From assembly GCA_029339195.1 (NCBI GenBank), contig JAPTJF010000256.1, positions 1 through 64,000 on the forward strand: a stretch of DNA of 64,000 bases. The letters run 5' to 3'. Below the pieces are notes generated by a model. It saw only the letters and a program-made list of their open reading frames with translations. It searched no databases and was not told the origin of the DNA. Position numbers and translations under genes: made by a program. Of this stretch, positions 11,324 to 23,131 are shown one piece after another (the first letter of the stretch is position 1; each line of letters starts with the position of its first letter). This DNA is from Micractinium sp. NFX-FRZ (lineage: Eukaryota > Chlorophyta > Trebouxiophyceae > Chlorellales > Chlorellaceae).

Positions 11324-11932
11324 GCCGGCGGCTGGGACCGCACAAAGGCACGCTATTTGCGCACAGGGGGCTGGATGGTGAGGCCCCAGGTCGGGGGGTG
11401 TGGCTGCCGCTGTACTGGCACTGCCTGGCACCGGCCTGGCTCCTGCTGTGGCCTCACAGCAGGCGCGGCTACCACGGCCCACGGGGCGGCGGCGCCCTCA
11501 CTCTCCCATAGCCCGGTGCCTCGAGGGGGCCAAAAGACTTACATGCCAGAGCAATACAATACAATGTCTGCAATAGATCGGCTCACAGTACAAGAGGAGC
11601 GGGTATGGGAAGGCAGGAGTTGCCAGTCCCACTTGTGGCCGTGCGGCTCACGGGCCTCTCACCATCCTACAGGGGTGGCCGCTGGGTGGCAACCCATGTG
11701 CTGCCTCGCTGGGTGCCTGCCAGCCTGCCTGGGAGGCCGGCTGCTCACAAGCATTCAGCACACCATGCATCCGCCTGGATCAGGCAGCCAGCGGTGCAAT
11801 ACCTGCCAACTCAGCACTGGGCAAGCCGGCGTCGCCGGCTGTTGCTGCAATGCCGGAGCGGCCACAGTGCCGGATCAGCGCTGACTGCCAGCTCAGCAGC
11901 GCCGCCAGCTGTCCAGCGCCCGCCGTGCCGCT
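11324..11932. other. Gene-free stretch, 3' side of the H4-fold gene
   Basis: About 600 bases without a convincing exon. TTACA (reverse of TGTAA) at 11539-11543 lies about 390 bases past the stop of the minus-strand histone-fold gene and may be its poly(A) signal. Confidence 0.4.
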
Positions 11933-13918
11933 TCAGTGGCACAGGTAGACGTAGCCGCCGTCAAACATGATGGTCCCGTTCTTCTCCAGCGCAAACAGCA
12001 CGTCCTGCGCCTCCGCCGCAGACACGCTGTGCCGAGCCAGCAGGACCTGTGGGAGGGGTGGGGGAAGGAGGGGGGACATGTGCGGGGTTGAGGAAGGTTC
12101 AGGAATCGGGAGTGAAAAACAGCACAAATCCCGCACCTGCGCGAGCGGGCACGCTGTGCATGGTTCACACGCGACGTGGCGGAGGGGAAGGAGGGACCCA
12201 GCCCCGGCAGCTGTGCCCTGCCCCTCACGGGCCTCTGCTTTTGCCACGGCTATTAGTTCCTTGCGGAGTGTCCCACCAAAGGGACCCCTATCAAAACCGT
12301 TCTCACCGCCACCCCACTCATGTCAGCCCCACAGCTGTGCCCTCTCCCCCTCTCACCCGCTTCATGTCGTTGCCCGGCACCCGCCCAAACTCGCTCAGCG
12401 GGCCGTGCATGATGTCAGACAGCCAGCCCTGGATCTGCACAGCACAATAAGAGGGCAGGGGAGAGCGCAACTTCAGCACAGCACGACGGCATCTTATAAC
12501 TGGCGTGCCTGCGCGAGGCGCTCAGCAAAAGCAGGGTGAGAAACTGCCCAGCAGCCAGCCCTGCAGCTCGGCAGCTGCAGCAGGCGATGCATTGCGACAT
12601 CCTGCAAACAACGCACACTGCCGGCGTGCCCTCCCTCATCACGATCCACCGCCAGGCCCGCACCGCCCACCCCACCTCCTCCCACCTCTCCATGGAAACC
12701 AGCCCAGCCCAGCCCTACCTCCGTGCAGCGCGCCTTGCTCATAGGCTGGACGGCGGGGGTGGGCACACCCGACACACCCGACAGCCGGCGATTGCCGCCG
12801 CCGGCTGCGCCGCCCTTGCCGGCGGCCGCCGCCTCTCCCTGCTGCTGCTGCTGCGCCACGGGGGACAGCAGGCCCGCTGCCGCGGCTGCAGCCTCCTGCG
12901 CAGCTGCAGCCTCTGCCTCTGCCTCTGCCGCCTCCTGCTGCTGCTCCTCCTCCTGCTGCTCCTCCTGCTGCTGCTCGTGCTGTGGCTGCTCAACCCGCCA
13001 CAGCGTGCGCGCCTCAACAGAGGTGTGAGCTGCCGAGCCAGCCACCGACACACCCGCATCCTCATCCGCCGCCGCCTCTGCCGTCGCCGCTGCTGCGGGC
13101 GTAGCCTGCTCAACTGCTGCCTGCTCCGCTGTGGGCGCCGCAGCGTGGGCGTGGGCCCCAGAGGACGCCGCCTGGCTCTCCGCCCGCGCCACGGCTGCTG
13201 CCACCAGCAGAGCGTCAGGCACCGGCTTCATCAGGCGCTTCCGCACAGCGGGCTTGTTGTAGAAGCCGTACGTCCAGTCCAGGCCCTCTTTGTACATGGT
13301 GCTGCAGGGGGGGAACCAGGGGAGCAGGGTGATACTGAGGCGGTGGCGGGGAGCGGCGGGGAGGAAGCGGGTGCTTGAACCAGCAGGTGTGTCCAAGCCA
13401 AGGCACCTGCCCCCTGATGGCACGCGCAGTCATGCCGAGACTAGGCTTCAATACAGCAGATCTAGATGGCTCGCTGCCTGGCGGACTCACAAGCCCAGCT
13501 GCTTGAGCATGTAGGCCACGTCGTTGGGAGTGACGGTGTGGCGGTGCGCATACTCGGCCAGCGTGACCAGCCGGGGGACGACCCGGCACAGGAAGCCGTG
13601 CAGCGCGCCCCTGGCGTCGCCATAGCAGTCGTTTGAGATGCGCAGGACGCCTGCAGGCGGGGCGGGGGCAGTGAAACAGGGTGATGGGGCGCCTGCCAAC
13701 GGGCCGCCTGCGCCGGCACGCAAGGCGGGGCGGTGGCAGCAGGCAGGAGCAGGCTCACCCGCCCGCCGCGCCAGTCGCTTGATGTCGTTCTTTGTGATGC
13801 CGTCCAGCGCTGACCGGACCACCAGGCTTCCCCGGCGCTTCACGCTGCTTTTGGCCGCGGAGCGCCGGACTCCCAGCCGCCCACTGCCGGCCGGGGTGCG
13901 ACAAGGGGTGTGCGACAT
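11933..13918 (-). CDS. Divergent histone H4-fold protein with long C-terminal extension
   Basis: Five exons: 13918-13759, 13650-13491, 13301-12719, 12434-12357 and 12046-11933, phases consistent, 364 residues. Residues about 28-112 align with histone H4: GITKNDIKRLARRAGVLRIS (H4: [20 protein letters not shown]), then a helix with ARGALHGFL, then HTVTPNDVAYMLKQLG. By eye roughly half the residues match canonical H4, which is otherwise nearly invariant. The H4 tail repeats of Gly-Lys are missing; the N-terminus is RTPAGSGRLGVRRSAAKSS. Where H4 ends in TLYGFGG, this protein continues TMYKEGLDWTYGFYNKPAVRKR, then about 170 residues rich in Ala, Gln and Glu, and a C-terminal 65-residue segment (IQGWLSDIMHGPLSEFGRVP ... 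DGGYVYLCH) that could be a small winged-helix fold. It probably binds DNA or another histone-fold partner; no precise role is assigned. Confidence 0.8.
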
Positions 13919-14499
13919 GGATGCTGGCGCGATCGCGGGCTGCCGGGGGCCGGCTGGCGGCCGGGGGCGCGAGGGAGCTGTTGCCGTGCTGCGGGGTCTG
14001 GCACACGTTCCGGGCCGAGCGGCAGGGGAGGGCGAGATAAGGTGATCGAATGGCAAGGTGATGCCTTATTCATGGCGGCGCAACCCGAGCGCAAGTTTGA
14101 ATGAGGAGCTGGCGCCAGCCGCTCCGGTGTGCCGCGGCGGCAGCGTGCGCAGCTTGCATTCTGTGTTGCGGCCACTCTTTCACTACGCTGAGCCCCCAAC
14201 TTCGAGCTAAGCCCGCCACTTCGATGGGTGGAGCCAAACAGCAGCTCTTTGTGCGGTTTCCCCAGCGTGCTGGCATGCCAAGTGCGCATCCAGGGCGTTG
14301 CGTTTAGGGTGCATTGCACCCAGGCTGCACACCGCTGGCCCAGTTTCGAGGAAACAATTGCATTACAAGAGGGTGCTGCTGTAGTGCAGGCGACGCAAGC
14401 GCATGTGGCAGGCACAACAAGCTAATGTACAGGGCAAATCTGCGGCTGGGGCACGCAGCAACTAAATGCAGGTTCATTTCGCTAACCACACTGTCGAGC
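13919..14499. promoter_or_regulatory. Region between UQCC1 stop and H4-fold gene start
   Basis: 580 bases between two minus-strand genes. TTACA at 14363-14367 is a likely poly(A) signal (reverse TGTAA) 133 bases past the UQCC1 stop. The rest should hold the promoter of the H4-fold gene. No exon is recognised. Confidence 0.45.
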
Positions 14500-17224
14500 T
14501 CAGCTGCTGGCCGCTGGCGCAGCCGCGGTGCTGCTCGTGCCTGCCGCCTCGTCGGCTGCCGCCCCTGCTGCCGCCTCCGCCTCCTGGGGCAGCCCCTCTG
14601 AAGAGAACTTCACGTTTCCCAGCATCACGGCCTCACTGGGTGTCAGGCTCAGGCAGGCCAGCTCCCTGCACAGCGTGGGGAGCGGAATGGCATGGGATGG
14701 CATGGGGAGGACCCCAGAGGAGGGGTTGACGGAGGGCAGGCGATGCCTTATGCATTGTGCGCCACAGGACCAATGGTGCACTGGCACAATGGGCGACCAG
14801 GGCTGGGTGGGCAAGTGGGTGACGATTGGGCCGAAAGCGGCATGCAGACGGTGCTGGCAAGCCGGCGCAGCACGTCCCGCTGATCAGAGCTCACGTTGAG
14901 CTCATGATCTCACCTGCGCACGTATCGTGCCAGCAGCTTGGAGTCGGCAGCCTTGGATTCGTCCAGCAGGTAGACGTTGCGCAGCAGGGCCTGCACAGCA
15001 GGCAGGCACAGCACAGCAGGCACAGCAGGGTCAGCATGCAAGCTGGGGAGCGTCGGCAGCAAGCACCCCACCTCCTCCTGCCTCCCTCACGCACAACCGC
15101 CTCTTACAGCTTGAGCAGGCTACAGGAGTGCTCGCAAGCACGCCGTGGCCCACCGCCGGCACCCGGCACAGCAGAGCATCTCATAAATTCAGGGAACGAC
15201 CCCAAACCTCACAACCCACCCGCTCCCAAGCCCGCCATTTGCTCATGCATTGCCCCCACGATAAAGCCCTGGCCCCTCCCCCCTCACCCCCCCACCCCTA
15301 TCCCCCCACACCTTTTCCAGCGCCTCCCCTCCCGCCATGGCCTTGTCGTAGGCCATGCTGCTCCCATAAAACTGCTTCTCCAGCTCCGTCAGTGTCTTCT
15401 GCAGCCGCACCTGCAGAGAGGGGCAGCAAGAGAAGGCAACTGTTGAAGTTGCAACACAGCTCGCTTACCACCAGGCAAAAGAGCTCGTCCGGTACCGTCA
15501 GCGCCTGTTGCAGCCGCGTGTGCACAACGCGCGAGAAGGGTGCACGGCTAGGCGAGGGGGTGGCTGAAGGCGGGGGCGTGGGACTCAGGGGACTGCCCAG
15601 CCCCATTGGCTGGGACGCAGGGCGCCCCACCGCTGGGGCCGGCACGGGAGCGGAGCCATCAAAACGGCCAGCCCTGCCTACCCTCGCACGCAGGCCCCCC
15701 CAAGAGCTGCGCACCGGCCGCTCTGTCCCTCGTTGCGGCCACTCACCCGCACGCCCGCCTTGCGCGCCCTGTCCTCCACATCCGTCTGGAAGTCGTCGTA
15801 CAACGCCTGAGGCAGGAGGGAGCACAGCAGAGAGTTGGCGGATGTGTCACGGACGAGGCCAGCTGAGGTGCTGCTGCCTGGCAGCGCCTCTGGCACTGGC
15901 CCACTCAAGCCGCCCTCAGGCCAGCCTGTACTCGGACGCACGCCTACGGCCGGCAGTCTGTCTCTCAACACCGCTGCTCAACCGATAGCCACCACAGATG
16001 CCCCGATGCCCCTGCCCCACGCTGCCCCCCCAATGCCCACCTGCGCCAGCTGCTTGCCGTCCTTGCCCTCCGTCCGCAGCCGCACCAGCAGCAGCCAGAT
16101 GTGGAGGCACAGGGAGGAGTGCTGCTGCTGGAAGTCTGCTGGGATGCCCATGGCTGCAGGAGAGGGGCAGAGAGACGGGAGCAAGGCAGTGGAGGAGCAA
16201 CGGATGGGTGGGCTGCAAGCGGCAGAGAAGGGAGGGGGCCCCGTGGAACAAGCAAAGGAAGGGTCGGGTGCGGCCTGCAGACGGACGGCTGCTGCGGCTG
16301 CAGCTCGGCCCCGCCTGCACCTCAACCCGGCCACTCTTTACCACAGTTCTTTCAGCATGCCAACGTCGAAGACCAGGAACGGAGGGGGAGGGAGCAGGTG
16401 CCCACAACACCCTCACGCCCCCGCCCCCCTTGAGTGCATGCAACGCCCGCCGGCCCGCCTTACCCTGCAGGAAGGCAGGCCCCACCGCCTGCTCCGCCAC
16501 CGCCTTGTACAGCCGCGCCGCCGACCGCATGTGCCGGCTCTCCTTTGAGTAGTACCCTCCCAGCGTGAGCAGAGCGCGCACGGCAAAGCCGCGCTGCGTC
16601 TCGGCGGCCACCTCCTCGGCGGGCTGGCGCTGGAACTGCAGGGAGCGTGGGGCTGCATGGTCCACCAGCTTCTGCTCGGGGGGGAGGGCCAGGCATGATA
16701 AACAGGTGGATGAGAAGGCAGGCAGATGTGGGGGGCAGGTTGATGATGGCAGCAGTGAGACAGGCAAGTGGTCGGGGAGGCAGGGGCAGTCGGGCGCGGG
16801 CAGGGCAGAGGAGGCGAAGGGGCAGGGCGAGGAAGGTGCGGGGAAGGAGGGGCGCCGGCGCGGTGTGGAGGCGCCTGGGCGTTACTATCTGGCTCTGTGG
16901 GAGCTGCCAAGAGTCCGTGGCAGGCCTGTCCGCGATTTATGTGGCTAAAGTTGCAAACGAGGCCGGCGGGCTGCAGGCAGCCCCGGTGGCGGCGCCAAGC
17001 GGGAGGCGGCGCCCAGCGGGCCATCAACCCAGCCACTCCAGCCACACCCCGCTCACCCAAAACTCCTCCGTTGAGTACGCTGCACGCTGCTGCCAAGCCG
17101 CTGCTGCTGGCAGCCAGCACTGCGAGGTGGCGCCCTGAGAGGTCAGCTGGGCGCCAGTGGCGGCCAGCCGCGCCTCGGCCAGCGCCCCCCAGGCGCCCAC
17201 GTGTCGTGAAAGACCGCGCAGCAT
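14500..17224 (-). CDS. UQCC1: Ubiquinol-cytochrome c reductase assembly factor (CBP3/UQCC1)
   Basis: Mitochondrial chaperone needed for cytochrome b synthesis and complex III assembly. Seven exons: 17224-17057, 16671-16464, 16153-16041, 15806-15747, 15410-15312, 14990-14914 and 14665-14500, giving 296 residues. The N-terminus (MLRGLSRHVGAWGALAEARL) is Arg-rich without acidic residues before residue 17 and fits a mitochondrial presequence. The conserved core includes FQQQHSSLCLHIWLLLVRLR, a DDFQTDVEDRARKAGVRV segment, ELEKQFYGSSMAYDKAM and ALLRNVYLLDES, in the order seen in the family. The last 35 residues are Ala/Glu-rich and variable. It is divergent from the G-patch gene, 333 bases away. 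Confidence 0.9.
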
Positions 17225-17557
17225 TGCTGTGGCGCCTTGCAAACCGCGACTCACTGGCACACCCTAGTGCTGCCGAGCTCGGCTGCTTTGGTGCAGTGGC
17301 CTCTGATCAATTGTAGCAATGCTGGGCAACTCTGTTCTTTCAACTCAGCCGGTTTGCTTTTCCCTGCTGTGCTGTCGAGCTGGCAGAAAATGGCGGCGCA
17401 GGGCATGCGACACATGCAGCGGCACTCTCGCGCTCTTCCAATTGCGGCACCCTCTGTCAGGTCAGTACCCATCTGACCTGCATGCTGCACGTTTAGCTGC
17501 AGCGCCCGAGCCCCGCAGCATTCTCCCGCCCTCAGCAGCGACTCCCACGCCTGCGCC
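17225..17557. promoter_or_regulatory. Shared upstream region of UQCC1 and G-patch genes
   Basis: 333 bases between divergent start codons. No clear TATA box is seen. It probably acts as a bidirectional promoter. Confidence 0.4.
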
Positions 17558-20027
17558 ATGAAGCTGCCACCCGGGCATGTCGCTGGCCAGGGCGTGGTCA
17601 AGCCCAAGTGCACTGGCGGCTTTGGGGAGCGCATGCTGCGCACCATGGGCTGGGAAAACGGGCAGGGCCTGGGCCGCGAGGGCAACGGCATCAAGGAGGC
17701 CATTACAGTGAAGAAGAAGGAGGACACTGTGGGGGTAAGGACGCCGCCAGGACGCTGCGCCGCCCGCGCCGCTCGGCGCCAGCGCCACTCGCCGCCAGCC
17801 GCCGCCCTTACCTGCCTGGTGGTTCACTGCACTTGCTCCCTCTGCGTGCCTTCTCTGATCCAGGTGGGCGGCAACGGCAGCTACGCCTGGGGCGACAAGT
17901 GGTGGGAGAAGGCCTTTGACTCTGCGGTTGCCACAGTGGACGATGACAGCAGCGACTCGTCCGACAGTGACTCGGGTGAGCTCCACAGGCACCTTCCCTG
18001 CCTCTGCCTCTGCCTCTGCCTCCAACTGCGGCTGCAACCGTTTGGCCCAAGTGCACGTGCACCTGCAGCCGCTGCCATCGCTGCTGTCGCTGCGCTCTTT
18101 TGCTGGAATGGAAATGGTCGTGTGGCTTGCTTGCTCGCCCACCTGCATGCCTGCCCACCCGCCTATCAGCCCTGCTCACCCACCTGCTCACCTCCTCTTG
18201 CGCCCCCGCAGACGACGAGCACATGGCCGCGATCGCCGCCGCCGTGAACCGCGACGGCACGCGCACCAGCGCCAGCGCCGATGAGCTCAAGCTGCTGGCC
18301 TCCCTCTCAAAGGGCGGGCGCCTGGCGGCGGGGCGGTTTGGCGGGCGAGACGCCAAGATGGCGCGCATCAGGCAGCAGGAGGCCAAGATGGCAGGAGAGG
18401 CGGCAGACAAGCTGGGCATGCCCAGCACTGGGACGACAGCTGGCGGGGTGGGCGTGGGAGCCAGCGACAGGTCAGACACCACCAGCGAGGTCCAGCTCAG
18501 CAAAGGCAGCAGCAAGAAGCGGAAGGCTGCGGCGGGCGGCAGCGCCGCCGGCGAGCTCAGCAGCGGCCAGGCGGCCAGCAGGGGCAAGGAGGGCAAGAAG
18601 GGGCGCAAGGCCAAGGCAGCAGCAGAGGCGGCGGCGGGGGATGCGCAGGCAGACCAGCAGCAGCAGCAGGGAGAGGAGCAGGCGCCGAAGAAGCAGCGGA
18701 TTGTGATTGAGCCTGCAGTCAACTATGTGGCGCCGGTCTACCACTTCAAGCAGACTCCCGCCACCGGTGAGCGCTGGCTGGCTGGCTTGCCTGGCTGGTT
18801 GATGTTGCTGCGTGTGTGGCTCTCTGGGTAGCTCGGTGGCTGGCTGGGCGGCTGGCTGGGCGGCTGGCTAGATGTTGGTTTCTCCTTAGGGCTGCCTTGG
18901 TGGCTTGCTGGCTGGCAGCATGCGCTGACCGTCTGCTGGGGGGCAGCCATGCGCCATCAGCCTTTCCAGCTGCTCCCAGTGCTGGCTGCCTGCCCAGCCG
19001 CGCCCACTGTCACTGCCGCTCGGCTCGGCTCGGCTGTCGCACCCTGCGGTACCCCCACCACCACCACCTGCTGCTGCAAGCGGCTGCTGCAGGCTGTTGC
19101 TGCAGGCTGGTTGGGCGAGAATCATGCAGATTGCTGCTGTGCACTGCTCTTACTGTGTGTTTGCGGTGGTGTGACCTCGCTTTCCGCGCCTGTGCTGCAG
19201 GCTGGTGGGGCGCCAAGCGGTTCACGTCTGTGGGCTGCCTGGAGGGGCTGGACAAGACGGCGGCCGAGGCGGCCAGGCAGCGCGTGACCTTTAACGAGGA
19301 CGACCAGGTGTGGGGGGCACGCTGTGCTGTGCTGTGCATGCTGTGGTGTTGTGTGCTGTGCTGTGCTGCGCTGTGCATGCTGTGGTGTTGTGTGCTGTGC
19401 TGTGCCTGCTTGGCAGCTGCGCCGATGAGTATGCAACGAGAACGGCCAGGTGCATCGTGGGGTGCCAAGTGTTGCAGGGACGAATTTGATGCGATCCCTG
19501 CACGCTCTCCCTCTCTGCCTGCCTCCCCCGCCCGAACCTTCCCCCTTCCCTCTCTGGTCCACTTCTGCAATGCTGGCCAGGCCAATCTCCCAGGCCCTCT
19601 CTGCCCGCCTCTGTCCCTGACTTCCCTCCCTCACCCTACCACTTCTCGCCCTCCTTCCCGCCTGCAGGCCCGCATCTACAACAACGCCCAGGCCAAGAAG
19701 ACCCAGGGCAAGGTCGGGCTTGGGCAGGGAACAGGCACCGTGAAGGTTGGCGGCGTGAAGTGGGAAGGCAAGAAGGTGACATTTGAAGAGGGCGGCGACG
19801 CCGAGGAGGCAGCAGCAGCAGCAGCAGCAGCAGCAGATGGCGGCCAAGGCAAGCTCGTGGCCATCGGCAGCAGCACACACCTGGCGGCGCTAGCTGCCGG
19901 CGAGCAGCAGGTGGCAGCAGCGGGAGCAGCAGAGGATGCGGGGAAGCGCGGCAGCAAGGGGAAGAAGGCAAAGGGCGGCAGCAAAGCAGCAGCAACAGCG
20001 GCAGCAGCGGAAGCGGCCACAGCAGCT

Positions 20028-20060
<33 letters not shown>

Positions 20061-20300
20061 GCCGGCGGAAGCTGGGAGGGGTCTGTCAAGTGGCGGAAGA
20101 TCATCACTCAGCACCTGGAGGCAGCAGAGCAGCAGCAGCTGAAGGTGAAAGAGCTGCAGCGGCTTGTAGTGGCGGCGGTGCTGGAGAAGCACGCCGCCGT
20201 GGTGACTAGCAAGGCGGCTGTCAAGGCGGCGTTTACAAGCCGGCTGGAGGGCAGCAGCAAATTTGTTTTGGAGGGCAAGGTGGTGCGGCTGCGGGGCTGA
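17558..20300 (+). CDS. G-patch protein with LYAR-type C-terminal domain
   Basis: Nucleolar-type RNA-binding protein, similar in layout to plant D111/G-patch proteins and to animal GPATCH4. Five exons: 17558-17734, 17864-17975, 18212-18766, 19201-19307 and 19668-20300, 527 residues. The G-patch is at residues about 20-60 (GFGERMLRTMGWENGQGLG). A WWGAKRF motif follows an acidic/Lys-rich stretch. A linker with poly-Ala runs of variable length leads to a C-terminal domain (about residues 455-527, from VKWRKIITQHLEA to FVLEGKVVRLRG) that resembles the C-terminus of the nucleolar protein LYAR. A role in ribosome biogenesis is inferred from these relatives. The intron before exon 5 contains a 39-base tandem repeat. 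Confidence 0.85.
19334..19411. repeat. 39-base tandem duplication in an intron
   Basis: GTGCATGCTGTGGTGTTGTG and following bases occur twice, 39 bases apart, inside a TGTGC-rich stretch of the fourth intron of the G-patch gene. Confidence 0.8.
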
Positions 20301-21058
20301 CTGTGCAGCTCGGCTGCGCCGGCCAGTGGCAGTGCCAGCCGGAGTGCCCAGTCGCTGTGCGCCGTGGCAACATGCCACGCCAATGCCCGGCCCGGCCTGG
20401 CCACGCATTGCGCTTGTACGCTGCTCTCCCTGGTGTGCACCGTGCTGCTGTCGTTTCTGTGCTCCCTGCTCTCCCTGCTCCTTTCATTCGTATTCCGCAT
20501 ATCTCCCCGCTAAGAACCACCCGCACTGGATTTTGCAATGCAACAAGCAATCACTACTCTGCATGCCAGCAAAAGCAGGGAGGTGCCAGGGGTGCGGCAC
20601 AGGTCTGGTCTGCAGTGCCCTCCCAACAACTTGGCCTGTGGAGCGCTCCTGCTGCTGTGTACATTGCGGACAGGGCCGGCATGGAGTGCAAGGTGATGTA
20701 GGTGTGTGCGGGGGCGGATTCATGCTATGATGTAGCAATGGTGACAAGGAAACACACTGGCACCCTGCACACCATAGAGATGCATGCCGCTGCAGCTTCG
20801 GCGCCATGGCGCCAGCGCCTGCCACGGTGGCAGAGGGTTCTGTGACCTGCGAACCTGGCGGCAACCTGCTGGCTGCAGACACCACGATTCTTTTTGCGGC
20901 CTACCACAGTGTGCTCCGCGAGAATACCACCAACTAGGGTGAACCTTCACCCAGAGGCTGGCCGGTCTTCACTCTCTGATCGGCGCCCCTGCTGCTGATC
21001 GTGCACGCAGCTCCCTGGTTCCTGCCGCTCGGAAGCGGCCTGCGGAACCAACGCGGCA
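20301..21058. other. Intergenic region
   Basis: About 760 bases between two plus-strand genes. It should hold the 3' untranslated region of the G-patch gene and the promoter of the RING-CH gene. No coding signal or clear TGTAA was seen. Confidence 0.4.
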
Positions 21059-22748
21059 ATGGGCACCCCGCAAGCAGCCGAGGCCAGCGAGCCACTGCTG
21101 ACACCGCGCCCGGAATCGCCGCAGGAAGAGGATGAAGGCGCGGCAGCCGCGGAGGAGGGGAGCTGCAGCAGGGTGGCAGCACCGCCATCCGCTGGCGCCC
21201 CCGCCCCCGCCGCCCCAGCGGTCGCCTCCGAAGCTGCTGCGCTCCCCGCCTGCCGCATCTGCCTGCAAGATGACGACCCCGCCAGCCTGGAGCGGCCCTG
21301 CAGCTGCTCGGGGAGCATGGCGGTGCGTCGTGCCCGCCAATATGCCACCTGCCAAATGTGTGCAGCAGAGTTGATGGCTCCGCTCCTGTGTGTCCGCTGC
21401 TTTGCCCGACCCGCTCGCCCTTATATCACCACTAAACCTGTGTCATCCCGTCGGTCCCCCCGCAGTGGGCGCACCACTCGTGTATCCAGCGTTGGATTGA
21501 CGAGAAGCATGACCAGGAGTGCGAGGTGTGCAAGCAGCAGTTCAGGGGGGCTTTCCGCGCCCCGCCGCCACGCCCGCCAGCGGCGCCGTTGGTCGCGCAG
21601 TTGCAGGTAGGCTGGGTGGGAGGCGGTGGTGCCTTGGTGATTACTTGCCACACCGCCACAGCCGTGTTTGTGCCTGCACACTCCTATGCCCGCTCCTCTC
21701 GTTTGCGCCCCCCGTTTTATTGTTGATGGTGCAGACTGGATCATTTTTGGCACACTTACAACCTCCTCATTCCCTGCCCTGTCATCCGCACCGCACGTTG
21801 CCTTCCAGCTGTGCGCCTCTGAATGCCGCCTCCCACCCCCGCATGGCCCCCTCCCCAGGTGGACAATAACGACAACCGCATCGTGCTGCTGGCAGATCCG
21901 CAGACCGGCGCCATTGTGGCTCGGGTGGTGGTGCCACCTGGCGGCGAGCTCCCAGATGCCGCATTCCCTTGGGGAGGGCCCCAGGGAGATGCGGATGATG
22001 AGGAGGAGGAGGAGGAGGAGGGCGGCAGGCGGAGCGCCTGCAACCCCCTGCTCCTCCTGCTGCTGCTCGTGTGCATGATCGGCGCCTTCGCCTGGCTGGC
22101 CAGCGCTTCCGCAGAGGGTGAGGGGGCGTGGTGGTGGTGGTGGTGCTGCTGCTGCTGCTGCTGCTGCTGCGGTGTTCCAGCTGGCCCCCTGCTGCTGCTG
22201 TCGCATGTGAGCCCTGCCTGCCTGCCGTTCCCTGTCACACTCACTGCCAGCTCTGCTCTGCCTGCCTGCCTGCCACGCCCCGTCCGTCCCCGCTCCCGCA
22301 GGTGGCCCCGGCGCGGAGGGGGCGCAGGCGGGCGCCTGGTTTGTGCGCATCATGCTGCTCTCTCTGTGGATCTACCTCAGGTCGATGCGCCCAGGTGGGT
22401 GAGCTGCTGAGCAAGTGACCTCGGCAGAGGCAGCCTGCAGCAGCGGCAGCCTGCTACGTACAAGGCGGGGGAGGAAGGGAGATGAGGGGGCTGCTTTGAG
22501 GGTTGATGAAGAGGGTGGCAGACAGGCGTCAGCTACTGCAACCTGCCTTTCGCCCCTGATTTAGTACTTGACCTGTGACGCTGCAATTCTGACCTGCTGT
22601 GCTGTGCTTGCGCTCATGTCTTGCAGTGGTGCCGCGGCGGCGCCACACGGCAGAGCTCGACCGGCGGCGGCGCATGGCTTTTGCGGATCTGGAGGCGGGG
22701 CTGCAGCGGCGGCAGGCAGCGCAGCAGCCGGCGCAGCAGCCGCAGTAG
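21059..22748 (+). CDS. Membrane RING-CH (MARCH-type) E3 ubiquitin ligase
   Basis: Probable membrane-bound ubiquitin ligase. Five exons: 21059-21322, 21466-21606, 21859-22117, 22302-22394 and 22627-22748, 292 residues. The RING-CH zinc finger (C4HC3 order) is seen at residues about 64-115: CRIC, PCSC, HHSC, then CEVC, with the last exon of the finger starting WAHHSCIQRWID. Two hydrophobic segments follow, [20 protein letters not shown] and WFVRIMLLSLWIYLRS, separated by an acidic run (EEEEEEE) and a short loop. The C-terminus is basic and Gln-rich. TGTAA at 22862-22866 is a likely poly(A) signal. Substrates and compartment cannot be read from the sequence. Confidence 0.9.
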
Positions 22749-23131
22749 CACGGCGCGCACCCCTGCAGCTGCACATTGCCAGCCTGTACTTCCAATTGTA
22801 CCTCTTGCACAACTTGTACTGCATACTGTATTAGAGTGCCCCTGTATTGTTCATGCCCCGCTGTAAATACATAGCACCTGCATACGCCCTGACCTGCATT
22901 TCTTTCTGGCATTCAGTCAACCGTGATTGAGCGACAGCGTTACAACCATTCACACATTACTTTACAAGGGCAGCAAAACAGCTGAACGCAGGGCGCTAGG
23001 CACTAAACTTGGTGGAGGAGGGCGTTGCATACGGCACAGCAACAGTGCTGCCGTGGCCTTTCCTGTCCGCATCATGTGCTAAGTTCTGTGGTCCCGTCAT
23101 CCTTGCTGCTGCCCTCCGCCGCAGGCCCACT
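22749..23131. other. Convergent intergenic region
   Basis: 383 bases between the stop codons of the RING-CH and TSPO genes, holding only 3' untranslated sequence and poly(A) signals on both strands. Confidence 0.6.
22862..22866 (+). terminator. Probable poly(A) signal TGTAA of the RING-CH gene
   Basis: TGTAA lies 114 bases past the stop codon. On the other strand, TTACA at 22940-22944 and 22962-22966 serves as a candidate for the convergent TSPO gene, so the transcripts may end about 100 bases apart or overlap. Confidence 0.6.

Noticed and set aside
12536..13378. 280-codon plus-strand frame with poly-Leu
   Set aside because: It is the reverse complement of the Gln/Glu-rich spacer of the H4-fold gene, where CAG codons read as Leu or Cys.
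14927..15988. 353-codon plus-strand frame
   Set aside because: It runs antisense across exons and introns of UQCC1, whose family match and splice phases are convincing.
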